Below, in pieces: positions 27,533-35,583 of a DNA stretch of 64,000 nt. The stretch's first letter is position 1, and each line of letters starts with the position of its first letter. Source of the stretch: Mesorhizobium caraganae (GTDB lineage Bacteria > Pseudomonadota > Alphaproteobacteria > Rhizobiales > Rhizobiaceae). A model generated the notes under the pieces. It was not told the origin of the DNA, searched no databases, and saw only the letters and a list, made by a program, of their open reading frames with translations. The stretch lies in the NCBI RefSeq assembly GCF_016836705.1, contig NZ_JAFCGY010000006.1, positions 158,310 to 222,309 of the forward strand. The letters are read 5' to 3'. Position numbers and translations under genes: made by a program.

Positions 27533-28081
27533 TTTTGCGCCGGCCAGCAGGCTGGCAACGGCGCTAACGATGTCAGCCACTGGACGTGTGGCGTCGACCG
27601 TCAGCGCCTGCTCGTCGGCGCCAGGCGGCTCAAGGATGGCGAACTGGCTGTCGACCAGGCTGGCCGGCATGAAATGCCCCTTGCGGGCGTCGACGCGCCG
27701 CTTGGCGGTGACGGGATCGATCTCCAGATAGACGAAAACGATATCTCGGCGGAAACCGCGCAGACGTTCACGATAGCTGCGCTTCAGCGCCGAGCAGGCG
27801 GCGACCACGCCCTGGCCGCTGCCGGCCAGGTCCGCGATCCGCTCGCCAATGGCATCGAGCCAGCTTTCGCGAAGCTGATCGGTGAGCGGCTCGCCGCTCG
27901 CCATGCGCGCGACGTTTTCGGGTGGGTGCAGCCTGTCGCCTTCGACAAAGACGACCCCTTCCGCTGCTGCCAGCGCCTTGCCGACGGCCGACTTGCCGCA
28001 GCCGGCGACGCCCATCACCACGATGGCCCGAGGCACTGAGCCGGCAGCGCCTGTTGGCGCCTGTGCCGTCTTTTCGTCCAC
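27527..28081 (-). CDS. gntK: Gluconokinase
   Basis: 184 residues. Phosphorylates D-gluconate to 6-phosphogluconate, feeding the Entner-Doudoroff or pentose phosphate routes. P-loop MGVAGCGKSAVG (about residues 23-34) and the family stretch EGDRLHPPENVARMASGEPLTDQ (about 47-69) and CSALKRSYRERLR (about 96-108) are diagnostic. It is the last gene of the minus-strand transporter operon, 2 bases after the second permease, and the first regulator upstream is of the GntR/LacI gluconate type, so gluconate or a compound yielding gluconate is the likely substrate of the whole unit. Confidence 0.95.
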   Translation of the reverse strand: MDEKTAQAPTGAAGSVPRAIVVMGVAGCGKSAVGKALAAAEGVVFVEGDRLHPPENVARMASGEPLTDQLRESWLDAIGERIADLAGSGQGVVAACSALKRSYRERLRGFRRDIVFVYLEIDPVTAKRRVDARKGHFMPASLVDSQFAILEPPGADEQALTVDATRPVADIVSAVASLLAGAKS

Positions 28082-28083
28082 GG

Positions 28084-29079
28084 TCAGCGGCTTGCCGGCG
28101 CGCGGCCGTAGAGCAGGAGCATGGCGACGATCACGACGCCATAGATGATCTGTCGGCCGGCTTCAGGCATCTGCATGACCGAAAGGATGGATTGCAGGAG
28201 CGTGATCAGGATGACGCCGGCGACAGTGCCGAGATAGGAGCCGCGCCCACCGAGGATCGAGGTGCCGCCCAGCACCACGGCGGCGATCGACGGCAGCAGA
28301 TAGGCGTCACCCATCGACTGCGCCGCCTTGGAAGCATAGCCGGCGAGAAGCACCCCGCCAAAGGCGGACAGCCCGCCCGATATGGCGAAGGCGATCATCA
28401 CCACGCGCCGTGTGTCGATGCCGGAGAGATAGGCGGCACGCTCGCGGTTGCCGATGCCGTAGACGCTGCGGCCGAAGCTGGTGCGGGTCAGCATGAGCAC
28501 CATCGCAGCACCGATCAGCGCCCAGATGATGACGGCGTTGGGCACGCCCGGAATGGTAAAACCTGTCGCGAGATAACGCATGGCGCCGGTGGCCGAATCC
28601 TGTGGCGAGAAGCCACCTGTATAGACGACCATGAGCCCTTGCGCGACGGCGTTGGTGGCGAGTGTGATGATCATCGAGGGAATGCGCAGATAGGCGACAC
28701 CGATGCCGTTGACGACGCCGATCAGCACGCCGCAAAAGATGCCAAACGGAATGGCCAGCGCCACACCGATCGGGCCATAGGCCGCGGCCGCCGCCGCCAT
28801 CATGGCGCCGACCGCCACCGACCACGGCACCGACAGATCGATCTGGCCGAGCAGGATGACCAGCATCATGCCAGTGGCGATGACACCAAGGAACGACGCC
28901 ACCTTGAGCTGCTGCAACAGATATTCCGGTGACAGGAAGCTTCTGGAATAGAGGCTGCCGAGAAACAGCAACAGCACGATGCAGGCAAAGGCGGTGAGCA
29001 CCGCCGGATCGGCGCGGCGGATGAATTTCGGCATGCGCCCGGCGATGCCGCCGATGGTCGTCTCGCTCACAGGAACCAC
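28084..29079 (-). CDS. CUT2-type sugar ABC transporter permease (second)
   Basis: 331 residues, hydrophobic throughout, RbsC/BPD_transp_2 family. Family marks: FLGVIATGMMLVILLGQIDLSVPWSVAVGAMM (about residues 50-83), and GDAYLLPSIAAVVLGGTSILGGRGSYLGTVAGV near 240-275. It overlaps the preceding permease by 13 bases. Two different permease genes in one operon, instead of one permease acting as a homodimer, is the layout of the E. coli galactofuranose importer YtfQRT-YjfF; the similarity is in gene order and does not prove the same sugar. Confidence 0.92.
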   Translation of the reverse strand: MVPVSETTIGGIAGRMPKFIRRADPAVLTAFACIVLLLFLGSLYSRSFLSPEYLLQQLKVASFLGVIATGMMLVILLGQIDLSVPWSVAVGAMMAAAAAAYGPIGVALAIPFGIFCGVLIGVVNGIGVAYLRIPSMIITLATNAVAQGLMVVYTGGFSPQDSATGAMRYLATGFTIPGVPNAVIIWALIGAAMVLMLTRTSFGRSVYGIGNRERAAYLSGIDTRRVVMIAFAISGGLSAFGGVLLAGYASKAAQSMGDAYLLPSIAAVVLGGTSILGGRGSYLGTVAGVILITLLQSILSVMQMPEAGRQIIYGVVIVAMLLLYGRAPASR

Positions 29080-30047
29080 TCCAGCCGGTTGCGGACCCGA
29101 AACAGGGCGAAGGCGCCGAGGCTGACCGCGATCAGCAGGATAACGCCCTGGAACAGCGGCTGCCAGAGCGGGTCGAAATCGAAGACGAACAGCAGGTCGC
29201 CGATGGTGCGGAAGGCGAGCGCGCCGAAGATGGCCCCGATGGCGCTGCCTTTGCCGCCGAACAACGAAACGCCGCCCAGCACGACGGCGGCGATCGAGAA
29301 CAGCGTGTAGGCGTTGCCGCTGGCATAGGCCGCGTCGCCCGTATAGGTGAAGAAGGTCAGGAACAGCCCGCCGATCGCCGCCAGCAGCCCGGCAAGCGCG
29401 TAGGCGGCGAACTTGCCGCGCCGGATCGGCACACCTGACATGTAGGCCGCCGTCTCGGATGAGCCTGCGGCGTAAGCGGCACGGCCAAGCACCGAACGGC
29501 TGAACGGCACCCAGACGATCAGCACCACCGCAAACAGCGCGGCCAGGCTCGCCGGCACCACGCCGAACAGGCGCCCGGTGAGCGCATCGGCCAGATCCTC
29601 ATTGACCGAGCCGCCCGGGAACGGCCTGAGCAGCAGTGCGATGCCGAAATAGACGGCACCCGTGGCGATGGTGGCCACGATCGGCTGCAGTCGGCCGTAG
29701 ATGACGATGGCGCCATTGATCGCGCCGCACAACAGCCCGGTGCCGAGCACGGCGACCACGCCCAAGGCGGTCTCGAGGCCGGTGCCGATGACCAGCCAGG
29801 AGGCGAGGCAATTGGTCAGCGTGAAGATCATGCCGACGGAAAGGTCGATGCCGGCGGTGATCACCACCAGCGTCTGCGCCATGGCGACGAAGGCGAGCAG
29901 CACGCCCTTGTTGGAGGCCGTCTGCACGACATTGGCGGTAAATCCCGCCGGATGGTTCGCGGTGTAGATCGCGAACATGACGATGAAGATGGCGAACGCC
30001 AGCAGCGTTCCGCGTTGTTCGGCAAGCCAGTAGCGCCAATCCTTCAC
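29067..30047 (-). CDS. CUT2-type sugar ABC transporter permease (first)
   Basis: 326 residues, RbsC-like, about eight to ten membrane helices. Marks: FVAMAQTLVVITAGIDLSVGMIFTLTNCLASW (about residues 53-84) and GNAYTLFSIAAVVLGGVSLFGGKGSAIGA near 245-275. The start overlaps the ATPase stop by 4 bases and the end overlaps the next permease by 13 bases, so the transporter proteins are translationally coupled. Confidence 0.92.
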   Translation of the reverse strand: MKDWRYWLAEQRGTLLAFAIFIVMFAIYTANHPAGFTANVVQTASNKGVLLAFVAMAQTLVVITAGIDLSVGMIFTLTNCLASWLVIGTGLETALGVVAVLGTGLLCGAINGAIVIYGRLQPIVATIATGAVYFGIALLLRPFPGGSVNEDLADALTGRLFGVVPASLAALFAVVLIVWVPFSRSVLGRAAYAAGSSETAAYMSGVPIRRGKFAAYALAGLLAAIGGLFLTFFTYTGDAAYASGNAYTLFSIAAVVLGGVSLFGGKGSAIGAIFGALAFRTIGDLLFVFDFDPLWQPLFQGVILLIAVSLGAFALFRVRNRLEWFL

Positions 30048-31591
30048 GCGTCCGCTCCGTGCCTGGGGGTGGCGTCGCCACCATGGATGTTGAGCGCGCT
30101 GGCGATCAGCGCCCGTTCGGTGATCTCGGCGCCGACCAGCTCTCGCTTGACCGCGCCGTCATAGAGCACCAGCACCCGGTCGCAGCAGCCGATCAGCTCG
30201 TCATAGTCGGTCGAGTAGAACAGGATAGCGGCACCCGCGTCCGCGAGCTTGCGCATCAGTTGATACAGCTCCTGCTTGGTGCCGACGTCGATGCCGCGCG
30301 TCGGATCGTTGAGCAGGATGATGCGCGGCTGGCGCATCAGCCATTTGGCGATGACGACCTTCTGCTGGTTGCCGCCCGACAGCGCGCCGACCGGAATGTC
30401 GAGGCCCGCCGTCTTGATTGCCAGCAGCCCCACCATGTCGTCGATCAGCCGCTGCTCGGCGGCGCGGTCGATGATGCCGCCTTTGGACAGCCGGTCGAGA
30501 GCCGCGAAGGACAGGTTTTCGCGCACCGTCATTGGCAGCATCAACCCTTCCGTCTTGCGATCCTCGGGGATCAGCGCCATGCCGATCCGGTCGTCGCGCG
30601 CCGCCGCCGGGCTGGCGATCGCCACCGGCTTGCCATCGATCAGGATCTCTCCGGAGAGACCGCGCAGCACGCCGAAGAAGGCAAGCAGCAACTCGCGCTG
30701 GCCCTGGCCGTCGAGGCCGCCGAGGCCCACCACCTCGCCGGCCGCGACGGTCAGCGAGACATTGTCCAGCCGGTCTGTCCACGACAGGTTGCGCGCTTCG
30801 AGCACCGGGGCGGCAGTAGCCGGCAGGCGCACTGGCTTGGGCGGAAAAATATGGCTGTATTCTCGCCCGATCATCAACTCGACGACCTCATTGTCGCTCT
30901 TGGAGCCGGCGACATAGCTGGCGACATTGCGGCCGTTGCGAAACACCGTGCACTGGTCAGCGAGCTCTGCGATCTCGTTCATCCGGTGTGAGATGTAGAG
31001 CAGTGCCAGCCCTTCCCCACGCAACCGCTTCAGCACCGCGAAGATCTTGGCGACATCGGCGGCAGCCAGCGCCGACGTTGCCTCGTCGAGGATCAGGATG
31101 CGCGGCTTCCTTGCCAATGCCTTGGCGATTTCGACCATCTGCCGTCTCGAAAGCGGAAGATCCTTGACCAGCGCCAGCGGATGGATGTCGGCCGCGCCCG
31201 CGCGTGCCAGCGCCTCTTCGGCGATGCGGCGCTGCGCCTTGCGGTCGATCATGCCGAACCGGGTCGGCGGGTCGGAAATGACGATGTTGTCGGCGACGCT
31301 GAGTTCGGGGACCAGCGACAATTCCTGGAAGATGCAGACGATGCCGGCCTGGTTCGCGGCGGCCGGCGAGGCAAAGCTGACCTCCCGCCCGTCCAGCGTC
31401 ATGGCCCCCTCGTCGGGCGCCACCACACCGGCCATGACCTTGATCAGCGTCGATTTGCCGGCGCCGTTTTCGCCGAGGATGGCGTGGATGCTGCCTGACG
31501 TGACCGAAAGTTCGGCCTTCTCCAGCGCACGCACGCCGCCATAGCGCTTGGAAATGCCTTCCATGCGAAAGAGTGGAACCGCACCGTCCAT
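30044..31591 (-). CDS. CUT2-type sugar ABC transporter ATPase (two nucleotide-binding domains)
   Basis: 515 residues, RbsA/MglA/XylG family with tandem ATPase domains. Domain 1 (about residues 6-240): Walker A GENGAGKST, signature LSRRQMVEIAKALA (a normal variant in this family), Walker B ILILDEAT. Domain 2 (about 255-500): degenerate P-loop region LGGLDGQGQRELLLAF, signature LSGGNQQKVVIAKWL, Walker B ILLNDPTRGIDVG. Such one-chain double ATPases energise sugar importers of the CUT2 class. 81 bases follow the binding protein gene upstream. Confidence 0.95.
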   Translation of the reverse strand: MDGAVPLFRMEGISKRYGGVRALEKAELSVTSGSIHAILGENGAGKSTLIKVMAGVVAPDEGAMTLDGREVSFASPAAANQAGIVCIFQELSLVPELSVADNIVISDPPTRFGMIDRKAQRRIAEEALARAGAADIHPLALVKDLPLSRRQMVEIAKALARKPRILILDEATSALAAADVAKIFAVLKRLRGEGLALLYISHRMNEIAELADQCTVFRNGRNVASYVAGSKSDNEVVELMIGREYSHIFPPKPVRLPATAAPVLEARNLSWTDRLDNVSLTVAAGEVVGLGGLDGQGQRELLLAFFGVLRGLSGEILIDGKPVAIASPAAARDDRIGMALIPEDRKTEGLMLPMTVRENLSFAALDRLSKGGIIDRAAEQRLIDDMVGLLAIKTAGLDIPVGALSGGNQQKVVIAKWLMRQPRIILLNDPTRGIDVGTKQELYQLMRKLADAGAAILFYSTDYDELIGCCDRVLVLYDGAVKRELVGAEITERALIASALNIHGGDATPRHGADA

Positions 31592-31672
31592 CAGCCCTCC
31601 GGGGCAGTTTTATGGATTGAGATGGCAAATGGTTCGGCGCTGCGGAGCATCCCGCGGCGCCGAATGTGCAGC

Positions 31673-32797
31673 CTATTGGTCCGCCTTGGTCTGGCCCATG
31701 ATTTCCTGCGCGGTGAAATTGATGCCGCAGGTCGGGAAGGAATTGCCGACGAAGAAATTGTCGGACTGGTCAGGGAAGTAGTCCTGGCCTTCCTTGAAGT
31801 TCGGATCCTCGACGATGGCGAGCGGCAGCTTGACCGATTGCGGTACGACCTGACCCTCAAGTGCGGCGATCGCCGTCTTGATGGCGACCGCGACCTGGGC
31901 AGGGCCGGTGCCGGCCGAGGAGCATTTCAGGCCGTCCGCCGCGTGCGCCGCGCAGAACTTGCGGAAGCCGTTCTCGGTTTCGCCGCCGAACGGCACGAAA
32001 GGATGCTTGGCGTCGATCATCGCCTGGACGATGCCTGTGTCGCCGCCCTGGCCGGTGATGCCGACGAACGGACCATTGGTGGCGATCGCGTCAGCCGTGA
32101 CCTTCTGCGCTGTCGGATCATCCCACTTGCCGGCGACTTCGGTGACGTCCCATTTCTTGCCCGAGGCGTCGAAGACCTCGTGGATGCCGTTGTGGCGGTC
32201 GGTATCGACCGAAGTGCCGGCAACGCCGCGCACTTCAAGTATCTTGCCGCCATCCGGTATATGGTCGACCAGCCATTTGCCCCACAGCGCGCCAAGACCC
32301 TTCTGGTCCACGTTGACGTTGATGGCGTCCTTGGTGTCGAGGATGTTGTCGAAGGCGACCAGCACGACGCCGGCTTCCTTGGCGCGCTTGATGACCGGCC
32401 CGAAGGCGGTCGGATTCTGCGCGTTGACGACGATGGCGTCAAAACCGGAATCGATGAAGTTGTTGATCGCCGAGATTTGCGCCGGCACATCCTCGCCGGT
32501 CGATACGACCTTGAATTCCTTCAACTTTGCCGCGACGTCCTTCTGCGCAGCATAGGCCTTGGCCGTCTGGATCATCTGGATGCGCCAGGTGTTGGCGATA
32601 TAGCCGTTGGCGAGCGCGATGCGGTATGGGCCTTCCTTCTTGGGGAATTTGAAGAACTGAGTATCGGCCGCCCACGGCGCGAAGCAGTCGGGCTCGGCCG
32701 CTGGTCCCTTGACGACTTCAGGTTCGGCCATGGCTGACGAACTCAGCATGACGAATGCAGTGGCGGCAACGATGCCGCCAACAAGTGACTTGATCAT
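31673..32797 (-). CDS. Sugar-type ABC substrate-binding protein of the gluconokinase operon
   Basis: 374 residues, periplasmic binding protein type I fold (ribose/galactose group). Signal peptide MIKSLVGGIVAATAFVMLSSSAMA. The binding-protein core includes PAQISAINNFIDSGFDAIVVNAQNPTAF and GVAGTSVDTDRHNGIHEVF. Cysteines at about 42 and near 300-355 may form disulfides. The frame is open to 32899, but the ATG at 32797 is preceded by GGGAGGAA and starts the signal peptide, so it is chosen. It is the first structural gene of the operon and the LacI-type operator lies 258 bases upstream. Ligand unknown; gluconate or a related sugar acid is inferred from gntK and the regulator. Confidence 0.9.
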   Translation of the reverse strand: MIKSLVGGIVAATAFVMLSSSAMAEPEVVKGPAAEPDCFAPWAADTQFFKFPKKEGPYRIALANGYIANTWRIQMIQTAKAYAAQKDVAAKLKEFKVVSTGEDVPAQISAINNFIDSGFDAIVVNAQNPTAFGPVIKRAKEAGVVLVAFDNILDTKDAINVNVDQKGLGALWGKWLVDHIPDGGKILEVRGVAGTSVDTDRHNGIHEVFDASGKKWDVTEVAGKWDDPTAQKVTADAIATNGPFVGITGQGGDTGIVQAMIDAKHPFVPFGGETENGFRKFCAAHAADGLKCSSAGTGPAQVAVAIKTAIAALEGQVVPQSVKLPLAIVEDPNFKEGQDYFPDQSDNFFVGNSFPTCGINFTAQEIMGQTKADQ

Positions 32798-32977
32798 CGA
32801 TATTCCTCCCGTTTGCAGTTCTGCTTGATGCTGCTTGATGCTGTTTGTCGTGGCTATTTTCCACGCCCGGCGAAGGCTCTCCAGCCTTGCCGGCGGCACG
32901 TCTCAAGGGCCCGAAGCCGGCCCGATCCCTCCCCCTCGCCGCTTCACGGGCGAGAAACGAAACCTAGCATATTATAC

Positions 32978-33018
32978 ATAATAAACAAGCATGAGCTGTT
33001 GCTTATGTATAATAAACA
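32978..33018. repeat. A/T-rich direct repeat, 31-base period
   Basis: ATAATAAACA occurs at 32978-32987 and again at 33009-33018, exactly 31 bases (three helical turns) apart. Each copy is joined to a near-palindrome of the form TTATRYATAA (TTATACATAA at 32973-32982, TTATGTATAA at 33003-33012). Same-face spacing suggests a two-site protein binding region overlapping the promoter. Confidence 0.6.
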
Positions 33019-33046
33019 GGCGTGGCTCCTCAACCACAACGCCTGT
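33016..33046. promoter_or_regulatory. Hairpin between operator and promoter of the transporter operon
   Basis: ACAGGCG (33016-33022) pairs with CGCCTGT (33040-33046), extended by TGG/CCA with a small bulge. No T tract follows on either strand within normal distance, so it may be the 3' end structure of the gntR-type transcript or an additional protein site. Confidence 0.4.
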
Positions 33047-33054
33047 CTGATAAA

Positions 33055-33070
33055 ATGGTAGCGCTACCAT
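33055..33070. promoter_or_regulatory. LacI-family operator, perfect 16-base palindrome
   Basis: ATGGTAGCGCTACCAT is a perfect palindrome with the central CG that LacI-family repressors require. The GntR branch of LacI regulators is known to bind closely similar ATG-TA(C/G)CG... palindromes. It lies 43 bases from the stop of the LacI-type regulator gene and upstream of the transporter genes, so repression relieved by gluconate or a relative is the natural reading. Confidence 0.8.
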
Positions 33071-33113
33071 GACGATGTGTAAAGCACCATTTGCTGAAGT
33101 CGCCAAAGCGTGT

Positions 33114-34142
33114 TCAGCGTTCCGTGCTCTCGCGGGGCTTGAGCTCGAAACCAAGATCGACAACCCGCTGCTCAGGCCTTCGCCCGGCGATCGCCGCCAG
33201 CGCCATGGCAACAGACCGGCGACCGATTTCATAGCGAGGGGTGCGGATGCTGGTGAGCGGCGGGAACGCCGCCTGCATCATCTCGAGGTCGTTGAAGCCG
33301 ACAATGCCGATTGTCTTCGGCACGTCGAGTGCGGCGCTATGGCATTCGAACAGAACGCCGAGCGCGATATCGTCATTGTTGCAGAAGACGCCGTCGAGCG
33401 CCGGCATCTTGGCCAGCGCATCGCGAAGCAGCTCGCGGCCGAGCGTCACGCTGGACAACAGCGGCGTGGTGGTGATCAGCCGCGGATCGAACAGGCCGGC
33501 CCTCTCCATTGCCGCGCGATAGCCGGCAAGGCGTCGCTGCGAGCGCGGATCCATGCGCGCGCCGATGAAGCCGATCCGCCGGTAGCCCGCCTTGATCAGG
33601 TGCTCGGTCGCCGTGCGGCCGCCGTCGAAATGCGAGAAGCCGACCAGCATGTCGACCGGATCGGGCCCGGTCTCCATCACCTGCACCACCGGGCAACCGG
33701 CGCTCTCCAGCAGTTTTCGCGAGGTCGGTGTCTGGTCGATGCCGGCCACGATCAGCGCCGCCGGACGCTGTGGTGCGAACACCTGCAGCAGGCGCTCCTC
33801 CTCGAGGCCGGAATAATGGGTGTTGCCGAGCTGGACGCGGAACGGGCCGTCCGACAGGCTGTCATAGATGCCGCGCACCACTTCGGCGAAGACATTGTTG
33901 GTGAGCGACGGCACCAGCACGCCGAACACATCCGCACGCGCCGAGGCCAGCGCCCGCGCATTTGGGTCCGGCACATAACCGAGCTCGTCGACGGCGGCCT
34001 GGATCTGGCGGCGCAGATCCTGGCTGACGCGGTCGGGCTCGCGAAGCGCTCGCGACACGGTGATGGCGCCGACGCCGGCCTTGCGCGCGACATCGGCGAT
34101 CGTCGGGCGGCCGCCGCCGCGGCGCGAGCGCGGCTTGGTCAC
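33114..34142 (-). CDS. gntR: LacI-family regulator of the gluconate repressor (GntR) type
   Basis: 342 residues from the chosen GTG. N-terminal LacI HTH (TIADVARKAGVGAITVSRALREPDRVS, about residues 13-39) with hinge ARALASARADVFGVLVPSLTNNVFAEVVRGI, then a periplasmic-binding-protein-like sensor domain. The stretch VFCNNDDIALGVLFECH and the LGFELKP end match E. coli GntR (a LacI-family protein despite the name). The frame is open to an ATG at 34277, but the first 45 residues are unlike the family; the GTG at 34142 follows AGAGGG and gives the usual N-terminus. It lies upstream of the transporter-gluconokinase operon in the same direction and probably controls the 33055 operator. Confidence 0.88.
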   Translation of the reverse strand: MTKPRSRRGGGRPTIADVARKAGVGAITVSRALREPDRVSQDLRRQIQAAVDELGYVPDPNARALASARADVFGVLVPSLTNNVFAEVVRGIYDSLSDGPFRVQLGNTHYSGLEEERLLQVFAPQRPAALIVAGIDQTPTSRKLLESAGCPVVQVMETGPDPVDMLVGFSHFDGGRTATEHLIKAGYRRIGFIGARMDPRSQRRLAGYRAAMERAGLFDPRLITTTPLLSSVTLGRELLRDALAKMPALDGVFCNNDDIALGVLFECHSAALDVPKTIGIVGFNDLEMMQAAFPPLTSIRTPRYEIGRRSVAMALAAIAGRRPEQRVVDLGFELKPRESTER

Positions 34143-34430
34143 GGTCCTGCCCTCTGCACCGCGCGCGATTGCGACTTCGTCGTCTCTGTCGCCATGTTTG
34201 TCCGGCTTCCCCACTACGCCATGCCAGCTTGGCGTCGCGCAGCAACTGACGATTGTCAAGCTGATGGCGGTTTCCAACTCCTTGACAAAGTTGGGCAGCG
34301 GGCCGTTTTGCCAAAAAGCTAGGTCGGCCTTTTCTCTGGCCGGCTTAACGGTTCCCCGCTATTGGCCGGCCAGCTTCATAGGAGTATGGTGTGATCGCGG
34401 AAAGGGAAATTTCAAAACGGTCCATCGGCC
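34143..34430. other. Divergent intergenic region, gntR / nuclease remnant
   Basis: 288 bases. The part next to the regulator (34143-34277) is an open frame in phase with it but unlike protein; the rest (to 34430) should hold the regulator promoter. I see no further gene or repeat. Confidence 0.35.
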
Positions 34431-34891
34431 ATGTGCAGGTTGACCCTCGCTCTCGCCTTCGTGCTGACCTGTGGCCCGGTGTCTGCAGTGGAGCATTGGT
34501 TTGCTCATGACGGCGACACGCTGTGGCATGACAAGAAACGTGTTCAGTTACTCGGTATCGATGCCCCCGAACTTTCCCAGCCATGTTTGATGCCGCTGAC
34601 AAGATCTGGCCCTGCGGCAGGTATGCGCGTGACCACATTCGCCATCTCATTGCCTCTGGGGATGTATCCTGCACCATCGAAGGCAAGGACCGCTATGACG
34701 ATGATGTCGGCGTCTGCTTCGTTGGGAGCATCGATCTCGCGCGCGACCTGGTGAAACACGGATTGGCGGTCGCCGACAAACAAGCGCCTCGATACCTTGC
34801 CGAAGAGCGCGAAGCCCGCAGTGCCAAACGCAACTTGTGGGCAGGGGCATTTATCGACCCCGGCGAATATAGACGGGGTGGTCGCCCATAG
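34431..34891 (+). pseudogene. Thermonuclease-family (SNase) gene broken by a frameshift
   Basis: Frame one (from an in-frame TGT/ATG region at about 34431) encodes a signal peptide-like start (LTLALAFVLTCGPVSAVE), DGDTL and LLGIDAPELSQPC, the N-terminal half of a staphylococcal-nuclease-like domain. The match then continues in another frame from 34583: FDAADKIWPCGRYARDHIRHLIA, DRYDDDVGVCFVG, LARDLVKHGLAVADK, SAKRNLWAG. Adding one base near 34588 would join C and FDAADK exactly as in intact relatives. The second frame has its own ATG and could yield a 102-residue fragment, but it lacks the calcium-site and first catalytic Arg region, so I call the locus a pseudogene. A sequencing error would give the same picture. 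Confidence 0.8.
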
Positions 34892-34967
34892 CTGCTACGA
34901 TGGCCCAGGACGGCGTTAAGGCGCAGATCGAGGAGGATAACGCCGAAGCCGAATGGGCGATAGGTCG

Positions 34968-35450
34968 TTACTTCCTCTTCGGTGTCTGAGGTGGCACTAG
35001 TGTGACATAAGGTGTCCTCGGCTCCTTGCGGGGCTCCCGGTAAAACGGGGCCAACTCGCCGGGTGGTCCGAGTGATTTGATGTAAAGATACACCGAACGC
35101 AAGTCGCTGTCGCTCATGGCTTGGACTTGGTACCAGGGCATTGGCGGCAAATTGACCTTGTTCTTGAGGTGGTCGACCCATTTGTCCTCGTTAAAGCCCA
35201 TCGCCAAGTCCCTGAGGTTTGCTGCATAGGTCGTGCCCCATGGACCCTGCCAGCCAACGGAAGAGCCTTTCAATGCTTTCTCCGGGTCGATTTTCCCATC
35301 GGCTTCACGGTATCCTTCCGTGTGGCAGAAATGGCAGCCACCTATGATCGAAATATACAAACCGCGTTCGACGGAAACTCCATCGGCCGCCAGCAGGCTG
35401 GAAGGCACGATGCACAGAGCGCCGGCCGCAAAAATATCGATTGTTCGCAT
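34968..35450 (-). CDS. Small c-type cytochrome, periplasmic
   Basis: 160 residues with a signal peptide (residues 1-21, ending LLAAD). One haem-binding motif CHFCH (Cys39, Cys42, His43) and a likely axial Met in NLPPMPWYQVQAMSDSDLRSVYLYIKSLG (about residues 100-128), the class I cytochrome c pattern seen in subunits partnering dehydrogenases. No dehydrogenase gene is adjacent, so the electron donor is unknown. The upstream neighbour on the same strand is the MFS gene, 133 bases away. A short 29-codon frame at 34900-34989 overlapping its 3' end is probably debris. Confidence 0.85.
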   Translation of the reverse strand: MRTIDIFAAGALCIVPSSLLAADGVSVERGLYISIIGGCHFCHTEGYREADGKIDPEKALKGSSVGWQGPWGTTYAANLRDLAMGFNEDKWVDHLKNKVNLPPMPWYQVQAMSDSDLRSVYLYIKSLGPPGELAPFYREPRKEPRTPYVTLVPPQTPKRK

Positions 35451-35583
35451 ATTCGCTGCCTCCCCATGACTGATTGCCGCCCATCATACGTGAATGATCA
35501 GCAACATTCGACGGGCATCGTCAAGGCGGGCAAATTTCAAACTGAGACACTACCGAGGGTTGCGGCCTCGCCGGCTGAAGTCT

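Larger units (their letters stand above)
32798..33113. promoter_or_regulatory. Control region between gntR-type gene and transporter operon
   Basis: 316 bases without a gene. From the regulator side it holds a perfect 16-base operator (33055-33070), a hairpin (33016-33046), and an A/T-rich segment with a repeated 10-mer (32978-33018), then about 150 GC-rich bases before the ribosome binding site. The unusually low GC content of 32965-33018 stands out from everything around it and should contain the operon promoter. Confidence 0.7.

Noticed and set aside
34900..34989. 29-codon frame MAQDGVKAQIEE before the cytochrome gene
   Set aside because: Too short, overlaps the 3' end of another gene and has no ribosome binding site; probably debris.
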